Positions 18,725 through 27,053 of a stretch of DNA of 64,000 nt are shown piece by piece; the stretch's first letter is position 1, and every line of letters begins with the position of its first letter. The stretch is from Flavobacteriaceae bacterium D16 (lineage in GTDB: Bacteria; Bacteroidota; Bacteroidia; Flavobacteriales; Flavobacteriaceae). Location of the stretch: assembly GCA_021295155.1 (NCBI GenBank), contig JAJTJC010000036.1:496001-560000 (forward strand). The letters run 5' to 3'. Made by a program: the position numbers and the translations under genes. Below the pieces are notes generated by a model. It saw nothing but the letters and a program-made list of their open reading frames with translations. It had not been told where the DNA came from and searched no databases.

Positions 18725-20536
18725 TTAGAGGATATTGTCTTTCAGTTTTAACCACACCCTGGAAAGGGAGTAACCAGACACCAGGGCAACCACAGTTAGA
18801 ATTGATGCCTGGGTGTAGTCTCCATATATCCAGAATCCTGTGGCAAACATACAAGTATAGATCAGGACACAACCCAGCAACATAGCCCATATACCCGCAG
18901 GGACACTCCACTTTTCATCCTTATTGGCTATTACCTGCTGATCCTTTTCTGCATCACGGATAACTTTTGTCCAACCCGGACCTCCCGGCTGAATCTTTCT
19001 ATAGAATCCGCGCAATACTTCCTTGGATTCCGGTTGTGTTATAAAAGTTGCCCCTAGCCAAATAACAGTTGTAACCAGAACTACAAAAGGGTATTCCGTC
19101 CATGAGGGAAATATTCCCTCATTAGCATCAAAAAGCCAGGGTCCAACAGGAGTTATTTTCAAAGCTATAGAAATTATCCCCGAAGCAAACATGGCAGTGA
19201 TTTCACTCCATGCATTGATACGCCACCAAAACCATCTCAATATAAAAATCAAGCCGGTACCCGCTCCAAACACCAGTAAGACCTCAAAAAGTTGTAAGGC
19301 ATTTTGCAGTAAAAGGGCAAGGGCAGCACTGAAAACCATCAGAACAATAGTAGATATTCGGCCCACCGCAACAAGTCGTTTTTCAGAAGCATTTGGATTT
19401 ATTTGCTGTTTGTAAAAATCATATACAATATAAGACGATCCCCAATTGAGCTGCGTGGATATCGTGCTCATATAGGCTGCTACCAAAGAAGCCAGTACCA
19501 GTCCCAGAAGCCCATTAGGTAGTTTGGTAAGCATAGCAGAATAAGCCAGGTCATGTCCCAGTTTATCCTCAGCTATATTGGGGAATGCCTCTTGGATGCT
19601 TGCAACATCGGGGAAGACCACTAGCGAAGCAAGTGCCACCAAAATCCAGGGCCAGGGCCTCAGGGCATAATGCATGATATTAAAGAAAAAGGTAGCCCCA
19701 ATTGCGTGATTCTCGTTCTTGGCCGCGAGCATCCTTTGGGCAATATACCCGCCTCCGCCGGGTTCTGCCCCGGGATACCAGGAACTCCACCATTGAACAG
19801 CCAGCGGGATAATAAATAGGGTTATCAGCGCTTCCCGATTGGAAAAGTCCGGTAGGATATTCAATTTACCAGCAACATTTTCATTCGCCATCATGGCTCC
19901 TATACCCCCAACCTCCGGAAGATTTACCAGGTAATATGCGGCTCCTATAGCGCCTCCCATGGCCACAAAAAACAGTAAAAAGTCCGTGTAAACTACTCCT
20001 TTGAAGCCCCCGAGGGCACTAAAGGTTACTGTAATCAATCCTGCACTTATAACAGTCTGCCAGGGTTCCAGGCCCAGCATAATTCCGCCTATTTTAATTG
20101 CGGCTAAGGTAACGGCAGACATGGTAATAACATTAAAAATGACCCCCAGGTAAACAGCCCGGAATTTACGAAGGAATCGTGCCGGAGCACCTCCGTAACG
20201 CAATTCATAAAACTCAAGATCGGTATTTACATTCGACTTCCTCCAAAGCTTGGCATAGACAAAGACGGTAAGTAAGCCGGTAATAAGAAAGGCCCACCAA
20301 ACCCAGTTCCCCGAAACGCCGTTAGTCCGGACAATATCCGTTACCAGGTTTGGGGTGTCTGTGGAGAAGGTTGTAGCCACCATGGAAAGTCCCAATAACC
20401 ACCAGGGCATGGTACGCCCGGAAAGAAAAAATTCTGAGGAACTCTTTCCTGCAGTTTTGGAAACAATGATACCAATAAGTAAGACAATGGAAAAAAAGCC
20501 AATAATCAGGATATAATCCAGCGTGTTTAGTTGCAT
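18725..20536 (-). CDS. Sodium:solute symporter (SSS family)
   Basis: A 603-residue polytopic inner-membrane transporter with about 13 or more hydrophobic segments. The sodium-symporter hallmark is seen in FFLSGRTMPWWLLGLSMVAT and the following FSTDTPN. The start is set at MQLNTLDYILIIGFF (20534-20536). An alternative ATG 21 nt upstream (20557) is possible, whereas a much longer frame extends over the divergent TSUP promoter and gene start and is rejected. The substrate is probably a sugar or amino sugar, judging by the overlapping operon with a NagX-like protein; this is inference. Confidence 0.92.
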   Translation of the reverse strand: MQLNTLDYILIIGFFSIVLLIGIIVSKTAGKSSSEFFLSGRTMPWWLLGLSMVATTFSTDTPNLVTDIVRTNGVSGNWVWWAFLITGLLTVFVYAKLWRKSNVNTDLEFYELRYGGAPARFLRKFRAVYLGVIFNVITMSAVTLAAIKIGGIMLGLEPWQTVISAGLITVTFSALGGFKGVVYTDFLLFFVAMGGAIGAAYYLVNLPEVGGIGAMMANENVAGKLNILPDFSNREALITLFIIPLAVQWWSSWYPGAEPGGGGYIAQRMLAAKNENHAIGATFFFNIMHYALRPWPWILVALASLVVFPDVASIQEAFPNIAEDKLGHDLAYSAMLTKLPNGLLGLVLASLVAAYMSTISTQLNWGSSYIVYDFYKQQINPNASEKRLVAVGRISTIVLMVFSAALALLLQNALQLFEVLLVFGAGTGLIFILRWFWWRINAWSEITAMFASGIISIALKITPVGPWLFDANEGIFPSWTEYPFVVLVTTVIWLGATFITQPESKEVLRGFYRKIQPGGPGWTKVIRDAEKDQQVIANKDEKWSVPAGIWAMLLGCVLIYTCMFATGFWIYGDYTQASILTVVALVSGYSLSRVWLKLKDNIL

Positions 20537-20577
20537 AGTTGGATGTGGTTGTGGCATAAAGATATGTTTTTTTAAAA

Positions 20578-20585
20578 TACCTTTG
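20578..20585 (+). promoter_or_regulatory. Candidate -7 box that fixes the TSUP start
   Basis: TACCTTTG matches TAnnTTTG exactly and lies 39 nt before the TTG start at 20625. Any start upstream of this box could not be translated from the same transcript. Confidence 0.5.
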
Positions 20586-20624
20586 TCGGGGAGTTTTCCC
20601 TCCAAAAACCTTAATCCCGTCCTG

Positions 20625-21362
20625 TTGGAAATCACCCTAACTTCCTGGATTCTTGCACTGATTGCTTCTTTTGTGTTGGGCATTTCCAAAGCAGGGCTTA
20701 AAGGGATTGCCATGGTTACGGTTACTCTGATGGCCTTGGCTTTCGGTGCACGTGAATCTACCGGTTTAATTGTTCCCATGTTACTGGTTGGTGATGTATT
20801 TGCAGTACTCTATTACACACGTCATACCCGTTGGCAACATATCCTGCGTTTTGCCCCCTGGATGGTAAGCGGCATACTCCTGGGAACATTTCTAGGGAAA
20901 GACCTTCCCGCATCGGTCTTCAAGATTTGGATGGCGGTGATTATCCTGGTAAGTGTGGTGCTGATGTACTGGTGGGACCTTAGAAAATCAAAAAGGGTTC
21001 CAGGTCATTGGGCCTTTGCAGGAGGTATGGGTATAGTGGCCGGCCTGGCCACCATGCTCGGGAATTTGGCCGGTGCATTTACCAACCTTTATTTCCTGGC
21101 TATGCGCCTGCCCAAAAATGAATTCATTGGAACAGCGGCCTGGCTTTTTCTTATAACCAACCTGGTGAAACTGCCTTTGCACGTATTTGTTTGGGAAACC
21201 ATCAGTTGGGAGAGTCTGCTGATTAACCTCAAATTGTTACCCGGTATTTTTCTGGGGCTTTTCACAGGGGTGCGACTCGTTAAAATAATTCGGGAAGCGT
21301 TCTATCGTAAAATGATCCTGATCCTTACGGCTATTGGTGCGGCACTTATCTTGCTACGTTAG
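20625..21362 (+). CDS. TSUP-family (TauE/SafE) permease
   Basis: A 245-residue membrane protein with about 8 helices, of the sulfite/organosulfonate exporter family. The first helix, ILALIASFVLGISKAGLKG, carries the family's G-x-SKAG-x-KG motif; the second repeat is AGGMGIVAGLATMLGNLAGAFTN. The TTG at 20625 (reading MEITLTSW) is chosen because it directly precedes the first helix and lies downstream of a -7 box. An ATG at 20523 would add 34 residues of unrelated, cysteine-rich sequence that overlaps the symporter start. It ends 4 nt before the convergent GH144 gene. Confidence 0.85.
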   Translation: MEITLTSWILALIASFVLGISKAGLKGIAMVTVTLMALAFGARESTGLIVPMLLVGDVFAVLYYTRHTRWQHILRFAPWMVSGILLGTFLGKDLPASVFKIWMAVIILVSVVLMYWWDLRKSKRVPGHWAFAGGMGIVAGLATMLGNLAGAFTNLYFLAMRLPKNEFIGTAAWLFLITNLVKLPLHVFVWETISWESLLINLKLLPGIFLGLFTGVRLVKIIREAFYRKMILILTAIGAALILLR

Positions 21363-21366
21363 GAGT

Positions 21367-22734
21367 TCAATAGCCATAATTAAACCCCAATTTGTCAAGG
21401 CCGTTTCTAACTTCCTCATTACCCATAAAAAGATCCCATAATAAGCCAGATCTGTAGTTTTCGATCATGACCGGAATAGGTCCCTGGTCAATGGCCAGGT
21501 ACCTGCGTAAGTACCAGTTATTTTCTGAACTATAGGCATCATAAGGCCCATATTTTCCAACCAGAGAATCCTTTTCCGTGTAAAGTTTCCTAAGGAACCT
21601 TTTGCTTTCTTCAGGTGTATAGGGCATAGAAGAAAGGGCAGCTGTTGGGGAAATAACCCCGGTGTCGTTTCCTGGCCGATGGGCATCATAACCGTTTATG
21701 GAGTAGCTTGAAGTAAGCCCCCATTCATCCACCCCATAATCTTCATAATTACCAGGGTTTTCCACACAATATCGATAATGTATAAGCGCATGATTTTTAT
21801 TTAATTCCCAATAATCGGCGTAGGTATCGGACAAACCATTGGGAGCCAGTCCCAGGTAGGAATAATGTGCCCAAAATAAGGGGCCTACGGGGTCTGTACC
21901 ATATTCATAATGATCCAACTGTGTCCGTAAACCATAATAGAGGGTATCTTGCTGTATATCGCCGTTTCGCGCCCAGCCTTCATCATAGACTTCCTTGCTA
22001 ATGGGATAAGTTGGTGATGATGCGGCCAGAATATAAAGAATCAGACATTCATTATACCCCCCTATAGCAAAGTCCATTTCCCAACCGAAATTAGGACTCC
22101 AGTGCCAGTATAAAACATTTTGTCCCCCACGGGTATACCAGTTCCACTCAACCTCTTCCCACATTTGCTGTATCCTTTGCGAAAGAGCCTGCTGTTCCGG
22201 TGCTTCCTTTTCGAGGTATTCCCTGACCGTAAGCAGACCCTGAATCAAAAAGGCGGTTTCCACCAGGTCTCCCCCATCATCCTTTGGACTGAAAGGGTAG
22301 GTGCTGCCGTCCGGATTCAACCAGTGCGGCCAGGCTCCATGAAAGCGATCTGCTCCTTCGAGAAATGTTACAATTTTTTCGAAGCGGGCTATTGCTCCGG
22401 ATCTGGGAATAAACCCGCGTTCAACACCAGCCAGTATGGCCATGAGTCCAAACCCTGTACCCCCGGTTGTTACTATATCCTGATCATTAGCAGGGTATTG
22501 ACCATCCATATGCAATCGCTCCCTGGCCATCCCGCTTAATGGTTCTGCTCCTTCCCAGAAATAGTTAATGGTCTGTTCTTGTACCAGATCCAAAAGTTCT
22601 TCATCAGATAAAGCTTGTGGTATTTCATCCTGTTCCTCATTGTTACTTTCAGGTTCCAATTTGTTCTGGTTACAACCAAAAAGGCAGAGCAAGGCTAAAA
22701 TGCAGATAATAAATGGGCAATGAATAATCCTCAT
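21367..22734 (-). CDS. GH144-type glycoside hydrolase lipoprotein (beta-1,2-glucanase-like)
   Basis: A 455-residue protein with a lipobox (LLCLFGCNQ, C21), so it is probably tethered to the envelope. The (alpha/alpha)6-barrel family was once named glucoamylase family protein. Typical blocks are INYFWEGAEPLSGMARER, TTGGTGFGLMAI, DGGDLVETAFLIQGLL, GYNECLILYILAASSP, TSSYSINGYDAHRPGNDTGVISPTAA and the terminal SGLLWDLFMG. The characterised GH144 member from Chitinophaga is an endo-beta-1,2-glucanase, so a role in degrading cyclic or linear beta-1,2-glucan is the best guess. No GH94 or GH3 partner is visible nearby. Confidence 0.88.
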   Translation of the reverse strand: MRIIHCPFIICILALLCLFGCNQNKLEPESNNEEQDEIPQALSDEELLDLVQEQTINYFWEGAEPLSGMARERLHMDGQYPANDQDIVTTGGTGFGLMAILAGVERGFIPRSGAIARFEKIVTFLEGADRFHGAWPHWLNPDGSTYPFSPKDDGGDLVETAFLIQGLLTVREYLEKEAPEQQALSQRIQQMWEEVEWNWYTRGGQNVLYWHWSPNFGWEMDFAIGGYNECLILYILAASSPTYPISKEVYDEGWARNGDIQQDTLYYGLRTQLDHYEYGTDPVGPLFWAHYSYLGLAPNGLSDTYADYWELNKNHALIHYRYCVENPGNYEDYGVDEWGLTSSYSINGYDAHRPGNDTGVISPTAALSSMPYTPEESKRFLRKLYTEKDSLVGKYGPYDAYSSENNWYLRRYLAIDQGPIPVMIENYRSGLLWDLFMGNEEVRNGLDKLGFNYGY

Positions 22735-22841
22735 TCAGGTTAAGAATTTGCTTAAGAAGCAGAAGTTACAAAATAGCTGACAAAGGCCGAGTTTTATCCA
22801 TATTTCAAACTGATAAGGCCGGTAATTATTGGGATTTTGAT

Positions 22842-22849
22842 TACCTTTC
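22842..22849 (+). promoter_or_regulatory. Candidate -7 box upstream of the TerB-like gene
   Basis: TACCTTTC (followed by G) is a one-mismatch -7 box, 46 nt before the ATG at 22896. Confidence 0.3.
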
Positions 22850-22895
22850 GGCAACTGTTGCATTAGGGTAACAGCTAGGTTTTAAAATCAATAAA

Positions 22896-23231
22896 ATGAA
22901 ATACAATCTCGCAGAAAAATTGGCCATTGTCAAGGCCATAGACGAAGTAATACGGGTAGACGGACAAGTGGATCCTGGGGAAATTGAACTACTGCAACAA
23001 CTAATGGGCCTGCTAAAGTTTGATCGGGCATTGGTTGAAGAAGCCAGAAAGATCACAGCCAAAGAATGCATGATGATACTCAAAGGGATGCCAGGCAACA
23101 AAAAACACGCCCTGGCCGTAATGCTTAATGAGATGGCCAATGCAGATGGTAATTTCAATGAAAAGGAATACCAGCTTATCTTTAATATTCTTATGGAGGC
23201 CGGTATTAAAGTAGAGGATTCAGAGGACTAA
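22896..23231 (+). CDS. TerB-like domain protein
   Basis: A 111-residue single-domain protein with the all-helical tellurite-resistance TerB fold. Marks are the acidic turn segments IDEVIRVDGQVDPGEIELLQQL and MANADGNFNEKEYQLI, each an x-DG-x acidic motif placed between helices, as in TerB. It has no signal peptide. The family binds metals and occurs in stress and membrane-surveillance systems, but no other ter genes are nearby, so its function here is open. It is a short, isolated gene. Confidence 0.82.
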   Translation: MKYNLAEKLAIVKAIDEVIRVDGQVDPGEIELLQQLMGLLKFDRALVEEARKITAKECMMILKGMPGNKKHALAVMLNEMANADGNFNEKEYQLIFNILMEAGIKVEDSED

Positions 23232-23366
23232 TTTTTTGTTAAAATCTAATCTTCTTTTTCCGATACTAATTGAAAAACAATAGGTTAACTTAAACATAAA
23301 AGTTAAAAAAGTGTTAATCTTTTAACTTTTTTTCCTATATTCGGGTTGCTATACAACAACTAACCC

Positions 23367-23543
23367 ATGGAAAAAAGTGAAAAATTAATACTGGCACGCG
23401 TGCTGGTTGGCTTAATCAGCATTGCCGTCGTTACCCTTGCCCTGCTGCTTTACAACGAATATTCGGATATGTTTTATCAACAGGTAGAAGGATTATTGGT
23501 ACAGTCCATGATCGGAGCTGAAAACCCTTTAGTTAGTCAGTAA
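23367..23543 (+). CDS. Small single-pass membrane protein (58 residues)
   Basis: An ATG at 23367 opens a 58-residue frame with a charged start (MEKSEKLILAR), one clear helix (VLVGLISIAVVTLALLLY) and a short polar tail ending LVSQ. The gene is framed by a -7-like box (TATATTCG at 23336) and a perfect terminator 24 nt after the stop. This makes a real transcript likely even though I recognise no family. The topology is probably N-in by the positive-inside rule, but only few charges support this. Confidence 0.65.
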   Translation: MEKSEKLILARVLVGLISIAVVTLALLLYNEYSDMFYQQVEGLLVQSMIGAENPLVSQ

Positions 23544-23566
23544 ACTGTTCCAAAATTAACGATCAG

Positions 23567-23595
23567 ATCCAGCTTTGTTTAAGCTGGATTTTTTA
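23567..23595 (+). terminator. Intrinsic terminator after the 58-residue gene
   Basis: ATCCAGCTT / AAGCTGGAT is a perfect 9-bp stem with a 5-nt loop, followed by TTTTTATT. Confidence 0.88.
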
Positions 23596-23689
23596 TTATA
23601 TCTCCTGCTCTTACAGTAAATAATAGTAGGTTTATTATGATTTACGCGTCAACTGAACCAGAATCTTTGGCGGGTGATACGGCAATCCA

Positions 23690-24745
23690 ATGAGTGATCG
23701 GTTTCTTCTTTTGATTTTAATTTTGTTCCTGTTGGGATTAACCCCAAGGGGAATATCGCAAGAAAGCCCGGGGTCTCTTAATAATGCTACCCTGTTTAAT
23801 GCTAAGGAACCAATAGCATTAAAACTTCAGTATAGTATCAAAGAGCTTAAAAAGAAAACCAATGATAGCACGTATATGCGGGCAATCCTTACTCTGGATC
23901 AAAATGGAGCAGACTCAATTCCCATAAAAATAAGGGCTCGCGGGAAGTTCAGGAGAGATAACTGCTATTTCGTCCCTCTGAAAGTTAAGATTAGCAAAAA
24001 GGCCAGTCGGAATACCCTATTTGAAGGTAACCGTAAATTCAAACTTGTGCTGCCGTGCCTCATGCAAAAACATAAAAATGATTATGTTGTAAAGGAATAT
24101 CTCGCATATTCCATATTCGAACTCATTTCACCCTATCACTTTAAAACTCGCCTGGCCCATATAGCGTTTGTTGAAGAAAAAGGAAGTCGGACCATCAAAC
24201 ATTATTTAAAAGGAATATTAATTGAAGATTCTGATCAGGTAGAAAAAAGATATATGGGTAGGGAAATGGAGAAAAAAGTGCATCCATTATATCAGGACGC
24301 CGTCAATGCAATCCGAAACAACCTTTTTCAGTATATGATTGGAAATACGGATTACTCGACCAGGGGAGGTCATAATGAAAAACTATTTTACCTGGACAAC
24401 AAATACATTTCCCTCCCATATGATTTCGATATGTCTGGATTAGTAAACCCTGATTATGCCTATGCATCCGATTTTCAACATGCCTCAAATTCGATCCCCG
24501 ATCTTACGAGTCGGGTCTATATGGGATATCGACAGGAGCGCCCCTTAATGGAGCAGGTGCGGAAAGAGTTCCTCCTAATAAAAGAACAAGTTTTGGAAAA
24601 ACTGCTGGAATTGGAGCCTGAATTCCAGGAGCAACAACAGTTCAAAACTGCGTTACAATTCTTAAATTCCTTCTACAGTGTAATTGAGAATGATAGTAGG
24701 TTTGAATATCGGATCGTAAATAAAGCCAAGGCCCTTGAACGATGA
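23690..24745 (+). CDS. Secreted CotH/kinase-fold-like protein
   Basis: A 351-residue protein with an N-terminal signal segment (LLLILILFLLGLTPRGISQ). I do not recognise it as a standard Pfam hit, but the order of motifs resembles CotH-type atypical kinases. These are a basic IRARGKFRRDNC strand pair, a YVVKEYLAYSIFELISPYHFKTRL helix region, YMIGNTDYST in the position of the catalytic loop and LPYDFDMSGLV in the position of the metal-binding DFD. This parallels the NTD...DFD arrangement of CotH. A phosphotransfer activity at the envelope is inference. It stands alone, with 100 nt of non-coding DNA on either side. Confidence 0.65.
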   Translation: MSDRFLLLILILFLLGLTPRGISQESPGSLNNATLFNAKEPIALKLQYSIKELKKKTNDSTYMRAILTLDQNGADSIPIKIRARGKFRRDNCYFVPLKVKISKKASRNTLFEGNRKFKLVLPCLMQKHKNDYVVKEYLAYSIFELISPYHFKTRLAHIAFVEEKGSRTIKHYLKGILIEDSDQVEKRYMGREMEKKVHPLYQDAVNAIRNNLFQYMIGNTDYSTRGGHNEKLFYLDNKYISLPYDFDMSGLVNPDYAYASDFQHASNSIPDLTSRVYMGYRQERPLMEQVRKEFLLIKEQVLEKLLELEPEFQEQQQFKTALQFLNSFYSVIENDSRFEYRIVNKAKALER

Positions 24746-24852
24746 TCTAAACCGAAACAGCTAAATAGTTAAAACTTCTTAAATCAATCTGTACCAGCAA
24801 CTGAATTCATTATCTTAAGACGAGATCTAATCATAATATAAACAAACGCATC

Positions 24853-25374
24853 ATGAAACATCTTTGTCTAATTTTTATTTGTTTAAGCGGATTTTTGGTA
24901 AAGGCCCAGAATCCGACAATTGATAATCTGGTAGCCGACTTTGAGCGTGGAAAATCGCTTTCTCTCGCTTATGTGGATGCCATGCCCGAAGATCAGTTTG
25001 GTTTTAAAGCTACCCCTGAAACAATGTCGTTTGCAGAACAAATGCTGCATACCTCTATGGGAACTTTCGGCCTGAGCAGCAACGCTTCCGGAACTGAAAA
25101 TCCCTATGCCGGGAAAAACCTTGCAGTAGATGAAAACCTGCATTCAAAAGCCGAAGTAAAGCGAATTCTAACCGAAAGTTTTGATTTTGCCATAGCCGGA
25201 CTAAAAAGTATGGATCCGGCCCAATTTGAAGAAATTGTAGAACGTGGGCCCTTTAAGGTAAGCCGCCTGGGCTGGATGCACAAGGCCAAGGAGCATATCG
25301 ACCACCATCGCGGACAGACAGCTGTATATCTACGGTTAGCAGGGATAACCCCTCCTCAATACCAGTTGTTTTAG
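24853..25374 (+). CDS. DinB-family protein, secreted
   Basis: A 173-residue four-helix DinB/YfiT-fold protein with a signal peptide (MKHLCLIFICLSGFLVKAQ). Candidate metal-binding histidines are in QMLHTSMG, around residue 67, and in KAKEHIDHHRGQT at the C-terminus, matching the three-histidine site of the family. Members act as thiol transferases or metalloproteins; the role here is unknown. The ATG at 24853 gives the signal peptide in full. It is followed at 40 nt by a small membrane protein. Confidence 0.85.
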   Translation: MKHLCLIFICLSGFLVKAQNPTIDNLVADFERGKSLSLAYVDAMPEDQFGFKATPETMSFAEQMLHTSMGTFGLSSNASGTENPYAGKNLAVDENLHSKAEVKRILTESFDFAIAGLKSMDPAQFEEIVERGPFKVSRLGWMHKAKEHIDHHRGQTAVYLRLAGITPPQYQLF

Positions 25375-25413
25375 GATTTAAAATCCAAGTTCCTTCATAG
25401 AATCCTAGTACTT

Positions 25414-25653
25414 GTGGAAGAACAATGGCAATTCTTTTTAATAGATGGCTGGATTATTCTGGTTGGTGCATTACTTGTATTTTATGCTGTCATCCAGCTC
25501 CTTATTGATTTTAAAGTCAAAAACAGCGATGTGACAAGATCCTATTCGTGGAACAAAGTAGCAAAGCACTTGATACTTTTGTTTTTGGGGGTGGCTTTAA
25601 TAATTACAAGAGTCATTTACATGGTGGATCACAATAATTGGTATGACTTTTAA
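25414..25653 (+). CDS. Small two-helix membrane protein
   Basis: A 79-residue protein that begins with GTG (MEEQWQFF). It has two hydrophobic segments, GWIILVGALLVFYAVIQLLI and HLILLFLGVALIITRVIYM, joined by a polar loop. I recognise no family. It lies between DinB and an APC transporter on the same strand, with only 15 nt to the transporter start, so it is likely cotranscribed with it. Confidence 0.6.
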   Translation: MEEQWQFFLIDGWIILVGALLVFYAVIQLLIDFKVKNSDVTRSYSWNKVAKHLILLFLGVALIITRVIYMVDHNNWYDF

Positions 25654-25668
25654 TATATCAATCTAAAA

Positions 25669-26955
25669 ATGCCTGAAAACAAGTCCAAAATCAGTTGGTC
25701 TGTTGGCGCTGCACTGGTCATCGCTAATATGGTCGGCACGGGGGTATTTACCAGTCTGGGGTTTCAGCTGGTAGATATACAAAATACCTGGTCTATCCTT
25801 GGATTGTGGACACTAGGAGGTATCCTGGCCCTGATTGGTGCTTTCTGCTATGCTGAAATTGGTAGCGCCATTAGGAAATCAGGTGGAGAATATGTTTTTC
25901 TCTCTGAACTTTACCACCCCCTTCTGGGCTACCTGGCGGGCTGGATCTCCCTGACAGTTGGTTTTGCTGCTCCTATAGCACTTGCAGCTATGGCACTGGG
26001 TGCGTATTTGGAAAATGTGCTGGAAATACCATCACAGGTTCTTGCTATAGGAGTAATCTTGATCATTGCCCTGGTGCACTCTTTCAATCTCTCGGTCAGC
26101 AGCCAGTTCCAGTCGTTTGCCACCTGGTTTAAGGTGATTTTAATCTTATTCCTGATTGGCGCAGGCTTATGGGTGTCTTCTTCTAATTCGGCTTTCGACT
26201 TTTCCAGTAGCTGGTCCGGGGAAATCCTGAAACCCTCCTTTGCCATTGCTTTTGTTTATGTGACATATTCCTATACCGGATGGAATGCAGCTGCCTATAT
26301 CATTGAGGAAATAGACCGTCCCAGGATAAACCTGCCCAAGGCGCTGGTCCGGGGTACCTTAATTGTGACGGTGCTATATGTGCTGCTCCATGTGGTATTC
26401 TTAAGGCATGGGGAGCTGGAGGTTCTGAAAGGACAATTGGATGTTGGTCATGTATTTGCCACCAACGTATTTGGAAGTGAGGGGGCAGTGATCATCAACC
26501 TGCTTATTGCCTTTTTCCTCATATCCAGTATCAGTGCCATGACCTGGGTGGGCCCTCGTGTGTCTCAGGCCATGGGAAAAGATTTCAGCCTCTATAAATT
26601 CCTCAACCGCCAGAACAAAAACCAGATTCCGGTTCTGGCTATATGGTTCCAGGCGGGTATAGCCCTGACCTATGTCTTAACCGGCACGTTTGAAAGTGTT
26701 TTGCTGTATTGTGGTTTCATTCTGCAGATAGCAGCCTTACTCACCGTATCCGGAGTATTTGTCTTGCGGCGGAGAAAACGGAAGGAGAACTATTTCCGAA
26801 CTCCATTATATCCCCTTTTACCCATAGTTTTCGCCCTCCTGAGCTTATGGGTCCTAGCCTATCTGCTTATACAGCAGCCTGCCGAAAGTTTAATTGGGTT
26901 ATTAATACTAGGCATAGGGGCCCTAACCTATTTCTTGAATCCAAAAATAAAATAA
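25669..26955 (+). CDS. APC-superfamily amino-acid permease
   Basis: A 428-residue inner-membrane transporter with 12 predicted helices. The first helix has the unwound substrate motif NMVGTGVFTSLGF, and GALTYFLNP closes the last. TYSYTGWNAAAYIIEEI is another conserved stretch. The family exchanges or takes up amino acids; the substrate is not clear from sequence. It is probably transcribed with the small membrane protein upstream. No hairpin terminator is visible in the 98 nt behind it. Confidence 0.9.
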   Translation: MPENKSKISWSVGAALVIANMVGTGVFTSLGFQLVDIQNTWSILGLWTLGGILALIGAFCYAEIGSAIRKSGGEYVFLSELYHPLLGYLAGWISLTVGFAAPIALAAMALGAYLENVLEIPSQVLAIGVILIIALVHSFNLSVSSQFQSFATWFKVILILFLIGAGLWVSSSNSAFDFSSSWSGEILKPSFAIAFVYVTYSYTGWNAAAYIIEEIDRPRINLPKALVRGTLIVTVLYVLLHVVFLRHGELEVLKGQLDVGHVFATNVFGSEGAVIINLLIAFFLISSISAMTWVGPRVSQAMGKDFSLYKFLNRQNKNQIPVLAIWFQAGIALTYVLTGTFESVLLYCGFILQIAALLTVSGVFVLRRRKRKENYFRTPLYPLLPIVFALLSLWVLAYLLIQQPAESLIGLLILGIGALTYFLNPKIK

Positions 26956-27053
26956 CCCTTCTATAGCGCTAAAATGGTCCGCCCTTCTATGTGGATCTGT
27001 ACATTTTTCGTATTTTCAAAAGCCTTTTCAATACACCAATCTCAACTTAAGAT

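Noticed and set aside
18725-20779. Extended N-terminus of the sodium:solute symporter
   Set aside because: The additional 81 residues are the antisense of the TSUP gene start and precede the conserved first helix; the start at 20536 fits the family.
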